A stretch of DNA of 35,355 nt from Betaproteobacteria bacterium. GTDB lineage: Bacteria; Pseudomonadota; Gammaproteobacteria; Burkholderiales; CAIKXV01. Location of the stretch: positions 1-35,355 of the forward strand of contig JAJTHE010000117.1 in assembly GCA_021298815.1 (NCBI GenBank). The letters run 5' to 3'. Shown here piece by piece: positions 8,015 to 15,553 of this stretch; the first letter of the stretch is position 1; the number at the start of each line of letters is the position of its first letter. Below the pieces are notes generated by a model, which was given only the letters and a program-made list of their open reading frames with translations, had not been told where the DNA came from and did not search any database. A program made the position numbers and the translations under genes.

Positions 8015-9910
8015 ATGTACGATTTCGTCCACAAGCAGAAGCGGATCGCCCAGATCATCCTGGCGCTGCTGATCCTCCCGTTCGCGTTCTTCGGCATGGA
8101 GAGCTACTTCCAGGGCGGCGGGCGCGAGCCGCACGTGGCCGAGGTCGGTGGCGAGAAGATCTACGAGCGCGAATTCGACCGCCGCCTGCGCGAGCAGCAG
8201 GACCGCATGCGCGAGGCGCTCGGTGCGCAGGCTCGCCCCGAGATGTTCGAAGGTGCCGAGTTCCGCACCGCGGTGATCGAGGGCATGATCCAGGAGCGCC
8301 TGCTGCAGGCTGCGGCGAACGCCTCCGGACTTCGCGTCTCCGACGCCCAGCTGCAGGCGGTGATCGCCGGCCAGCCCGAATTCCAGGAAAACGGGGCGTT
8401 CTCGCTCGCGCGCTACCAGTCGCTGCTGCGCACCGCGGGGATGACCGAGGTCATGTACCAGGAGCGGGTACGTACCGAGCTCGCGCTTTCGCAGGTTCAG
8501 GCGGCGTTCACTGCAGGCACGATCGTGCCCGCGAGCGTGGTCGATCGCGTGGTCCGCGCGCTCGACCAGCAGCGCGAGGCGAGCCAGCTCGCGATCGCGC
8601 CCGAGTCGTTCCTGGCCGAAGTCAAGCTCGAAGCCGACGCCGTGCAGAAGTTCTACGAGGCGAACCGGCGCCAGTTCGAGATTCCCGAGCAGGTGCGAGT
8701 CGAGTATGTCGTGCTGTCCCAGGCCGCGCTGGCCGCCCAGCTCACGGTGGCGCCGCAGGAAGCGCGCGAGTTCTACGAACAGAACGCCTCGCAGTTCCGC
8801 GGCGCAGTCGAGCGGCAGGCTAGCCATATCCTGATCCGGGTCGCGCCCGGCGCCGACGAGAAGACGAAGGCGGCGGCGCGCGAACAGGCGGCAGCCATCG
8901 CCGAGCAGGTGAAGAAGGCGCCGCAGACGTTCGCCGACGTGGCGCGCAAGCGCTCCGAAGACCCGGGCTCCGCCGCCCAGGGTGGCGACCTGGGTTTCTT
9001 CGCGAGCGGCACCATGGTGAAGGCCTTCGACCAGGCGGTGTTCGCGATGAAGCCGGGCGAGATCGTCGGTCCGGTGGAAAGCGAAGCCGGATTCCATGTG
9101 ATCCGCCTGACCGCGGTGCGCGGCGAGGCCGGTCCGGGCTTCGAGCAGGTGCGCGCGAAGGTCGAGGAAGAACTGCGCCGCACCCGTGCCTCGCGGCGTT
9201 TCGCGGAGCTCGCCGATTCCTTCACGAACACGGTGTTCGAGCAGTCCGAGACGCTGAAGCCGGCCGCGGACCTCCTCGGCCAGCCGTTGCAGACCAGCGG
9301 CTGGTTCGGCCGCCAGGGGGGCGACGCGCCGAAGGGTTCGAACGAGCGGCTGCTGGCTGCTGTGTTCGCCGAGGACGTGCTGCGCGACAAGCGCAACACC
9401 GCTGCCATCGAGGTCGCGCCCGGGGTGCTGATGGCGGCCCGCGTGGTCGAGAACAAGCCGGCCAGGCTGCGGCCGCTGGCGGAGGTGTCCGCGGCGCTCG
9501 AGAAGCGCCTGCGCTTCGAACGGGCTTCCGAGATGGCGATCGATGCCGGCCGCAAGCGGCTGGCGGAACTGCGCGCCGGCAAGGACGCCGGCACGGGCTG
9601 GTCGCCGCCGCAGATGGTGAACCGGCAGCAGCCCGGCGCACTGCCCGAAGCCGCGGTGCGCCAGCTGTTCCGTGCGGACGTCTCGAAACTTCCGGCCTTC
9701 GTCGGCGTGGAACAGCCCGGCGGCGGCTACCTGCTGCTGCGGGTATCGCGCGTAGTCGAGTCGCGCGGGATCGATCCGAACGCGCGCGCCGGCTTTGCCC
9801 GCCAGGCCTACCAGCTTGCGGCGCAGGAACAGGTCAGCGCGTACATCGCCTCGCTGCGTTCGGCAGCGAAGGTCAAGCTGTCGTCGGCCGCCACCGAACG
9901 TCCGCAGTAG
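8015..9910 (+). CDS. ppiD: Periplasmic folding chaperone PpiD (SurA-like N-domain, parvulin domain)
   Basis: PpiD is an inner-membrane-anchored periplasmic chaperone near the Sec translocon that helps newly exported proteins fold. The 631-residue product begins MYDFVHKQKRIAQIILALLI, a short cytoplasmic tail and one transmembrane helix (about 11-27), as in the family. A SurA_N-like chaperone region follows, then a parvulin-type isomerase domain (about 267-365: RQASHILIRV, GGDLGFF, FHVIRL) and a C-terminal chaperone region. The ATG at 8015 fits the family N-terminus, although the upstream GCAGGC is a weak Shine-Dalgarno and the T-tract of a terminator lies just ahead of it. The hupB-tRNA-ppiD neighbourhood supports the call. 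Confidence 0.94.
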   Translation: MYDFVHKQKRIAQIILALLILPFAFFGMESYFQGGGREPHVAEVGGEKIYEREFDRRLREQQDRMREALGAQARPEMFEGAEFRTAVIEGMIQERLLQAAANASGLRVSDAQLQAVIAGQPEFQENGAFSLARYQSLLRTAGMTEVMYQERVRTELALSQVQAAFTAGTIVPASVVDRVVRALDQQREASQLAIAPESFLAEVKLEADAVQKFYEANRRQFEIPEQVRVEYVVLSQAALAAQLTVAPQEAREFYEQNASQFRGAVERQASHILIRVAPGADEKTKAAAREQAAAIAEQVKKAPQTFADVARKRSEDPGSAAQGGDLGFFASGTMVKAFDQAVFAMKPGEIVGPVESEAGFHVIRLTAVRGEAGPGFEQVRAKVEEELRRTRASRRFAELADSFTNTVFEQSETLKPAADLLGQPLQTSGWFGRQGGDAPKGSNERLLAAVFAEDVLRDKRNTAAIEVAPGVLMAARVVENKPARLRPLAEVSAALEKRLRFERASEMAIDAGRKRLAELRAGKDAGTGWSPPQMVNRQQPGALPEAAVRQLFRADVSKLPAFVGVEQPGGGYLLLRVSRVVESRGIDPNARAGFARQAYQLAAQEQVSAYIASLRSAAKVKLSSAATERPQ

Positions 9911-9935
9911 CGGCGGGCTCCGGGCCCTGCGGGAT

Positions 9936-10718
9936 TCAGCCCGGGATGCCTGCGCCGACCACGTTGAAGCCGGCGTCGACGTACATGATCTCGCCGGTGA
10001 TGCCTGCAGCGAGGTCCGACAGCAGGAAGGCACTGGCATTGCCGACGTCCTCGGTCGACACGTTCCGGCGCAGCGGCGCGTTCTCCTCGACGAACTTCAG
10101 GATGCGGCCGAAGCCGCCGATGCCGGCTGCGGCCAGGGTCTTGATCGGACCGGCCGAGATGCCGTTGACACGGATGCCCTGCGGACCGAGATTGGCGGCG
10201 AGGTAGCGCACGTTGGCTTCCAGGCTGGCCTTGGCCAGGCCCATCACGTTGTAGTGCGGGATCACCCGCGCGGCACCCAGGTAGGACAGCGTCAGCAGGG
10301 AACCGCCACCCGACATCATCGGCCGCGCCGCCTTCGCCAGCGCTGCGAAGCTGTAGGAGCTGATGTCGTGCGCGATGCGGAATGCCTCCCGGTCAAGCCC
10401 GTCCAGCAGTTCGCCGGCCAGCGCCTCGCGCGGCGCGAAGGCGATCGCATGCACCAGCGCGTCCAGCCGGTCCCAGGTCGCCCCGAGGTCAGCGAACAGT
10501 CTATCGATGTCGGCATCGCTCGCGACATCGCAGGGGTAGACCCGGTCGCAGGCGAACTCGGCGGCCAGCGTGGTGACGCGGTCCTTGACGCCCTCGCCCT
10601 GGTAGGTGAACGCGAGTTCCGCGCCTTCGCGCGCGCACGCCTTCGCGATGCCGTAGGCGATCGACCGGTTGCTGAGCATGCCGGTGACCAGGATCCGCCT
10701 GCCTGAAAGAAAGCCCAT
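9936..10718 (-). CDS. fabI: Enoyl-[acyl-carrier-protein] reductase (NADH), FabI
   Basis: FabI performs the last reductive step of each fatty-acid elongation cycle, reducing trans-2-enoyl-ACP with NADH. The 260-residue product is an atypical short-chain dehydrogenase: the nucleotide-binding turn is [13 protein letters not shown] (13-25) and the active-site pair is Tyr156 and Lys163 in YNVMGLAK, at the E. coli positions. Met159 and Phe203, which line the triclosan pocket, are present. Position 93, Gly in E. coli and in the Burkholderia FabI I recall, is Ala here (VHAIAFAP). The gene is convergent with ppiD and divergent from the ABC transporter. A TATACT -10 box lies at 10755-10750 on the minus strand. 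Confidence 0.97.
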   Translation of the reverse strand: MGFLSGRRILVTGMLSNRSIAYGIAKACAREGAELAFTYQGEGVKDRVTTLAAEFACDRVYPCDVASDADIDRLFADLGATWDRLDALVHAIAFAPREALAGELLDGLDREAFRIAHDISSYSFAALAKAARPMMSGGGSLLTLSYLGAARVIPHYNVMGLAKASLEANVRYLAANLGPQGIRVNGISAGPIKTLAAAGIGGFGRILKFVEENAPLRRNVSTEDVGNASAFLLSDLAAGITGEIMYVDAGFNVVGAGIPG

Positions 10719-10749
10719 CGATTGTCCCGTGCGCTGTGAAGGTGCGCGG

Positions 10750-10812
10750 AGTATAGCGCCGGGTTCCGGCGCAGGAATTGCTTGACCGGCCGGCAGGCGT
10801 TTTCGCTACACT
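10750..10812. promoter_or_regulatory. Divergent promoter region, fabI and peptide ABC operon
   Basis: Leftward, TATACT (10755-10750) is a good -10 for fabI with a weak TTCCTG -35 16 bp upstream (10777-10772). Rightward, TTGACC (10782-10787) is a good -35 for the transporter operon, with TACACT (10807-10812) as -10 at a wide 19-bp spacing, or GCTACA at 17 bp. The two -35 regions lie side by side in a 103-bp gap, so the promoters may compete. Confidence 0.5.
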
Positions 10813-10821
10813 GAGGACGAG

Positions 10822-13092
10822 ATGCCAGCCCTCCGAGCCGTCGCCGCGCGATGCACCGTGCCGAGACCCGCCCCGTCCGGGTTCGTCTCGTGCACGGCCA
10901 TGCTGCTGTGCGCCTGCCTGCTGCTGGCCGGTTGCGTCGGCCCGTGGAACGACCCCTATCCCGATGACGATGCGCAGGTGCGCGCGCAGACCATCTACTC
11001 GGCGTTCAACGCGCGCCCGAAGCACCTCGACCCGGCGCGGGCCTACACGTCGGATGCCTACGTGTTCGTCGGCCAGATCTACCAGCCGCCCCTGCAGTAC
11101 CACTACCTGAAGCGCCCGTTCGAGCTCACCCCCTTCGCCGCGGTCGAGGTGCCGCGGCCGCGCTACCTCGACAGCGAGGGGCGCGAACTGCCTGCCGACG
11201 CGCCGGCGTCCGAGGTCGCGTTCAGCGTGTACGACGTGCGCATCCGCGAGGGCCTGCGCTACCAGCCGCATCCGGCGCTCGCGGTCGATGCGGCGGGCAA
11301 GCCGCGCTACCACGCGCTCACCCCGCGCGACCTCGCCCGCATCCATTCGCTGCAGGACTTCCCCGAGACCGGCACCCGGGAAGTGGTCGCGGCCGACTTC
11401 GTGCACCAGATCAAGCGCCTGGCCCATCCGAGGCTGCAGTCGCCGATCCTCGGCAAGATGGCCAACTACATCGTCGGCCTCGGCCCGCTGTCAGAACGGC
11501 TGCGCGAACAGGCGAAATCGCTGCCGCGCGATGCGTTCATCGACCTCGAGTCGCATGCGATCGAAGGCGTGACGGTGGTCGATCGCCATACCTTCCGCAT
11601 CCGGCTCAAGGGCAAGTACCCGCAGTTCGTCTACTGGCTGGCGATGCCGTTCTTCTCGCCGATGCCGCCGGAGGCCGACCGCTTCTACGCACAGCCTGGC
11701 CTGGCGAAGAAGAACATCTCGCTCGACTGGTATCCGCTGGGGAGCGGTCCGTACATGCTGTCCGAGCACGACCCCAACCGGCGCATGGTGCTCACCCGCA
11801 ATCCCCATTACGCCGGCGAAGTCTATCCGTCCGAGGGGGCTCCGGGCGACCGCGAGGCCGGCCTGCTCGACGATGCCGGGCGGCCGCTGCCGCTTGCGCC
11901 GCGCATCGTGTTCACGCTCGAGAAGGAACAGATCCCGTACTGGAACAAGTTCCTGCAGGGCTGGTTCGACAGTTCCGGCATCAGTTCCGACGCCTTCGAC
12001 CAGGCCGTGCAGATGAACGAATCGGGCGACATCGGCATCAGCGACGAGATGGCGGCGCGCGGCATACGCCTGCAGACCTCCGTGGCCACGTCGGTGTTCT
12101 ACGCCGGCTTCAACTGGAACGACCCGGTGGTGGGTTCCGGCGGCAAGGCCGGGCCGGTCGAGCGCGAGCGGGCGCGCAAGCTGCGCCACGCGATCTCGCT
12201 CGCGATCGACCAGGAGGAGTTCATCTCGATCTTCCGCAACGGCCGGGCGATCGCCGCGCAGGGGCCGATCGCCCCCGGCATCATCGGCTTCCGCGAAGGC
12301 GAGGCCGGGCTCAACCGGTACATGTACGACTGGGTCGACGGCGAGCCGCGGCGCAAGCCGCTGTCCGAGGCGAAGCGCCTGCTGGCCGAGGCCGGCTATC
12401 CGGACGGGCGCGACGCGAAGACCGGCCAGCCGCTGGTGCTCTACCTCGACACGACCGCGGGCGGGCCCGGCGCGCGCTCGCGCATCGAGTGGTACGTGCG
12501 CCAGCTGCAGAAGATCGACATCCAGCTGGTGCCACGCCTGACCGACTGGAACCGGTTCCAGGACAAGCTGCGCCAGGGCAACGTGCAGATGTTCTTCCTT
12601 GGCTGGAACGCGGACTATCCCGACCCGGAGAACTTCCTGTTCCTGCTGTACGGGCCGGAGGGCAAGGTGGGCCGCGACGGCAACAACTCGGCCAACTACT
12701 CGAACCCCGAGTACGACCGGTTGTTCGAGCAGATGAAGGGCATGGACGACGGCCCGGCGCGGCAGCAGGTGATCGACCGCATGGTCGAGATCCTGCGCCA
12801 TGACGCGCCCTGGGTCTGGGGCCTGCACCCGGTCGACTACACGCTGCGCCATGGCTGGCTGCTCAACAGCAAGCCGAACTCGATGGCGCAGAACGAGCTC
12901 AAGTTCCATCGCGTCGATGGCACCGCGCGGGCGGCCGCGCAGGCGGCCTGGAACGACCCGGTCGTCTGGCCGATCGGCCTGGCTGGCGCCGCCCTCGTGG
13001 CGCTGGTGCTGCCGGCATGGGCCGGCTACCGGCGGCGCGAGCGGCGCCTCGGTCGCCTGGGCGCGCAGCCCGGTGCGGGGGATGCGCGATGA
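10822..13092 (+). CDS. Peptide ABC transporter substrate-binding lipoprotein (SBP family 5)
   Basis: This is the solute-receptor component of an oligopeptide-type importer. The 756-residue product has a lipoprotein signal ending LLLAGC, with Cys38 as predicted lipidation site. The body resembles OppA/DppA/YejA-type family 5 binding proteins, for example YPLGSGPYMLSE and LRHAISLAIDQEEFI, and it is longer than the usual 500-600 residues. A hydrophobic segment at about 716-736 (WPIGLAGAALVALVLPAWAG) followed by an Arg-rich tail looks like a C-terminal membrane anchor, unusual for a binding protein. GAGGA at 10813-10817 supports the ATG at 10822; the internal ATG at 10900 would leave too short a signal. 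Its stop overlaps the permease start (ATGA). The substrate is not determinable. Confidence 0.88.
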   Translation: MPALRAVAARCTVPRPAPSGFVSCTAMLLCACLLLAGCVGPWNDPYPDDDAQVRAQTIYSAFNARPKHLDPARAYTSDAYVFVGQIYQPPLQYHYLKRPFELTPFAAVEVPRPRYLDSEGRELPADAPASEVAFSVYDVRIREGLRYQPHPALAVDAAGKPRYHALTPRDLARIHSLQDFPETGTREVVAADFVHQIKRLAHPRLQSPILGKMANYIVGLGPLSERLREQAKSLPRDAFIDLESHAIEGVTVVDRHTFRIRLKGKYPQFVYWLAMPFFSPMPPEADRFYAQPGLAKKNISLDWYPLGSGPYMLSEHDPNRRMVLTRNPHYAGEVYPSEGAPGDREAGLLDDAGRPLPLAPRIVFTLEKEQIPYWNKFLQGWFDSSGISSDAFDQAVQMNESGDIGISDEMAARGIRLQTSVATSVFYAGFNWNDPVVGSGGKAGPVERERARKLRHAISLAIDQEEFISIFRNGRAIAAQGPIAPGIIGFREGEAGLNRYMYDWVDGEPRRKPLSEAKRLLAEAGYPDGRDAKTGQPLVLYLDTTAGGPGARSRIEWYVRQLQKIDIQLVPRLTDWNRFQDKLRQGNVQMFFLGWNADYPDPENFLFLLYGPEGKVGRDGNNSANYSNPEYDRLFEQMKGMDDGPARQQVIDRMVEILRHDAPWVWGLHPVDYTLRHGWLLNSKPNSMAQNELKFHRVDGTARAAAQAAWNDPVVWPIGLAGAALVALVLPAWAGYRRRERRLGRLGAQPGAGDAR

Positions 13093-14066
13093 CTGCCTAC
13101 CTGCTGCGCCGCCTGCTCTATGCGGTCCCTATCCTGATCGGCGTCAACCTGCTCACTTTCGCGCTGTTCTTCATGGTCAACACGCCCGATGATATGGCGC
13201 GCATGCAGCTGGGCGTCAAGCGCGTGACGCCGGAGGCGATCGAGGACTGGAAGCGCGAGCGCGGCTACGACAAGCCGCTGTTCGTGAACGCAGCGGCGCA
13301 GGGCGGGGCACGCTTCACCGACACCATCTTCTTCGACAAGTCGGTGCGCCTGTTCGTGTTCGACTTCGGCTTCTCCGACGACGGCCGCGACATCGGCCGC
13401 GAGATCCGCGAGCGGATGGGGCCGAGCCTCGCGATCGCCCTGCCGGTGTTCGTGCTCGGCCTGTTCGCCTACGTCTGCGCCGCGCTGCTGCTGGTGTTCT
13501 TCCGGCAGACCGTGCTCGACCTCGCCGGGGTGGTCGCCTGCGTCGTGCTGATGTCGGTGTCGGCGATGTTCTACATCATCGGCGGCCAGTACCTGGTGAG
13601 CAAGGCATGGCGGCTCGCGCCGATCTCCGGGTTCGCCGACGGCGCGGCGATGGTGCCGTTCCTGCTGCTGCCGGTGGTGATCGGCATCGTCGCCGGGCTG
13701 GGCGCGAGCACCCGCTGGTACCGCACGATCTTCCTCGACGAGATGGGGCGCGAATACGTGCGCACCGCGCGCGCCAAGGGCCTGTCCGAGATGCGCGTGC
13801 TGTTCGGCCACGTGCTGCGCAACGCGATGATCCCGATCCTCACCGGCGTGGTGGTGGTCATCCCGTCGCTGTTCCTGGGCAGCCTGCTGTTCGAATCGTT
13901 CTTCGGCATCCCCGGCCTGGGCAGCTACACCATCGACGCGATCAACGCGCAGGACTTCGCCGTGGTGCGCGCGATGGTGTTCCTCGGCTCGGTGCTCTAC
14001 ATCGCGGGGCTGGTCCTCACCGACCTGTCCTATGCCTGGGTCGATCCGCGGGTGCGCTTCTCGTGA
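13089..14066 (+). CDS. Peptide ABC transporter permease (DppB/YejB type)
   Basis: This is the first inner-membrane permease of the importer. The 325-residue product begins MTAYLLRRLLYAVPILIGVN, the typical DppB-family opening helix. It contains the binding-protein-dependent transport domain with an EAA-like loop (EYVRTARAKGLSEMRVLFGH) that contacts the ATPase, and ends with YAWVDPRVRFS, also family-typical. About six membrane helices are apparent. The start ATG overlaps the upstream TGA by ATGA, so translation is coupled. Upstream in-frame starts give an unrelated Arg/Pro-rich extension and were rejected. The next permease overlaps the 3' end. Confidence 0.93.
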   Translation: MTAYLLRRLLYAVPILIGVNLLTFALFFMVNTPDDMARMQLGVKRVTPEAIEDWKRERGYDKPLFVNAAAQGGARFTDTIFFDKSVRLFVFDFGFSDDGRDIGREIRERMGPSLAIALPVFVLGLFAYVCAALLLVFFRQTVLDLAGVVACVVLMSVSAMFYIIGGQYLVSKAWRLAPISGFADGAAMVPFLLLPVVIGIVAGLGASTRWYRTIFLDEMGREYVRTARAKGLSEMRVLFGHVLRNAMIPILTGVVVVIPSLFLGSLLFESFFGIPGLGSYTIDAINAQDFAVVRAMVFLGSVLYIAGLVLTDLSYAWVDPRVRFS

Positions 14067-15553
14067 GCGGCGGCGGATTCATGCCGGTGCTGCTGTGGAC
14101 CGACGCGCTCGTCTTCCTGCTGGTCGGCGCGCTGTGCGTCTTCGCCTGGACCTGCGCGCGCAGCGAGACCCTGCGCCAGGGCTGGCGCCGGGTCGCCTCG
14201 AACGGCATCGGCATGGCGTCGGCCGTCGTGCTCGCCGTGTTCGTGGCGATCGGCCTGCTCGATTCCCTGCATTTCCGGCCGGCGCTGGAGAAGCCGGGCG
14301 AAGGCGGCAAGGTCGCCTACTCGGTGGACGTGCTGAGCGTGCTCGACCTGCTGGTCGCGCCGCTGCGCGAGCGGCGCGAGCGGACCTACTCCGCGCCGCT
14401 GGCGGTGGTCGCCTTCCAGAAGGAGACGGTGCAGCGGCCCGACGGCAGCCAGGTGCGCGAGTTCCCGCGGCTGCGCCACGGCGGCGCCCACCTGGCAGAC
14501 CCCGCCACCGGCCGGGCGACGGACGTCGCCTGGCGCACGGCAGGCGGGCTGCTGCTCGGCCTGGCGGCGGCGGCCCTGTTCTGCACGGCATGGATCGCGG
14601 CGATCGCGCGCGTGCGCCGTGCGGCCTTCCGCGCCACGGCGGCGAGCGTGTGGCACGACTCGGGCGATGCCCAGGCGCCCGTCCACTGGCGCGCCTTCCT
14701 GCTGGCCGTGTCGGTGCTGCTGGTGGTCGCGGCGCCGGTCCTGCTGCTGTCCATGCACTACCACGTGCTCGGCACCTCCAAGATCGGGCAGAGCGTGCTC
14801 TACCTGTCGCTGAAGAGCATCCGCACCAGCCTCGTGATCGGCACGCTGACCACGCTGGTGCTGATGCCGTTCGCGGTGCTGCTGGGCATCGCCGCCGGCT
14901 ACTTCAAGGGATGGGTCGACGACCTGATCCAGTACGTGTACACCACCATCGAGTCGATCCCGTCGGTGCTGCTGATCGCCGCGGGCGTGCTGCTGATCCA
15001 GGTCTACATGGAGACGCGGCCCGGCCTGTTCGAGACCTCGGCACAGCGCGCCGACTTCCGCCTGCTGATGCTGTGCGTGATCCTCGGCCTGGCCAACTGG
15101 ACCGGGCTGTGCCGGCTGCTGCGCGGCGAGGCGCTGAAGCTGCGCGAACTCGAGTACGTGCAGGCGGCGCATGCGTTCGGCGTGTCGCACTGGCGGATCA
15201 TCGTGCGCCACCTCGCGCCCAACATGCTGCACATCGTGCTGATCTCGGCGGTGATGGGATTCTCCGGCCTGGTGCTGGCCGAGGCCGTGCTGTCCTACGT
15301 CGGCGTCGGCGTCGACCCGAGCATGATCAGCTTCGGCACGATGATCAACGATGCACGCCTCGAGATGGCACGCGAGCCGATGGTCTGGTGGTCGCTGGCC
15401 GCGGCGTTCGGCTTCATGCTCGCGCTGGTGCTCGCGGCGAACCTGTTCGCCGACGCGGTGCGCGATGCGTTCGATCCGCGTTCCACCGTGCGCCGCACCG
15501 GCTTCCGGATCGGACCGGCGCGGCTGGCCGGCCGGCAGGGGGAGGGCGCATGA
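14063..15553 (+). CDS. Peptide ABC transporter permease (DppC/YejE type)
   Basis: This is the second permease of the importer. The product is 496 residues from GTG 14063, which overlaps the previous stop as GTGA; ATG 14081 is a reasonable alternative giving 490 residues. It has N-terminal helices and a large extracytoplasmic segment before the transport domain, making it longer than a typical 300-residue DppC. The transport domain contains the EAA loop (YVQAAHAFGVSHWRIIVRHL) and the family ending FADAVRDAFDPR. YejE of E. coli is the closest remembered relative in layout. The gene ends in ATGA shared with the ATPase gene. Confidence 0.9.
   Translation: MSGGGFMPVLLWTDALVFLLVGALCVFAWTCARSETLRQGWRRVASNGIGMASAVVLAVFVAIGLLDSLHFRPALEKPGEGGKVAYSVDVLSVLDLLVAPLRERRERTYSAPLAVVAFQKETVQRPDGSQVREFPRLRHGGAHLADPATGRATDVAWRTAGGLLLGLAAAALFCTAWIAAIARVRRAAFRATAASVWHDSGDAQAPVHWRAFLLAVSVLLVVAAPVLLLSMHYHVLGTSKIGQSVLYLSLKSIRTSLVIGTLTTLVLMPFAVLLGIAAGYFKGWVDDLIQYVYTTIESIPSVLLIAAGVLLIQVYMETRPGLFETSAQRADFRLLMLCVILGLANWTGLCRLLRGEALKLRELEYVQAAHAFGVSHWRIIVRHLAPNMLHIVLISAVMGFSGLVLAEAVLSYVGVGVDPSMISFGTMINDARLEMAREPMVWWSLAAAFGFMLALVLAANLFADAVRDAFDPRSTVRRTGFRIGPARLAGRQGEGA

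Noticed and set aside
7862..10039. Open frame of 725 codons opposite ppiD
   Set aside because: It mirrors ppiD codons, runs through the tRNA-Asp gene and shows no domain signature.
14032..15549. N-terminal extension of the double ATPase frame by over 500 codons
   Set aside because: The extension is an out-of-frame shadow of the second permease; the ATGA overlap at 15550 and the family N-terminus mark the true start.
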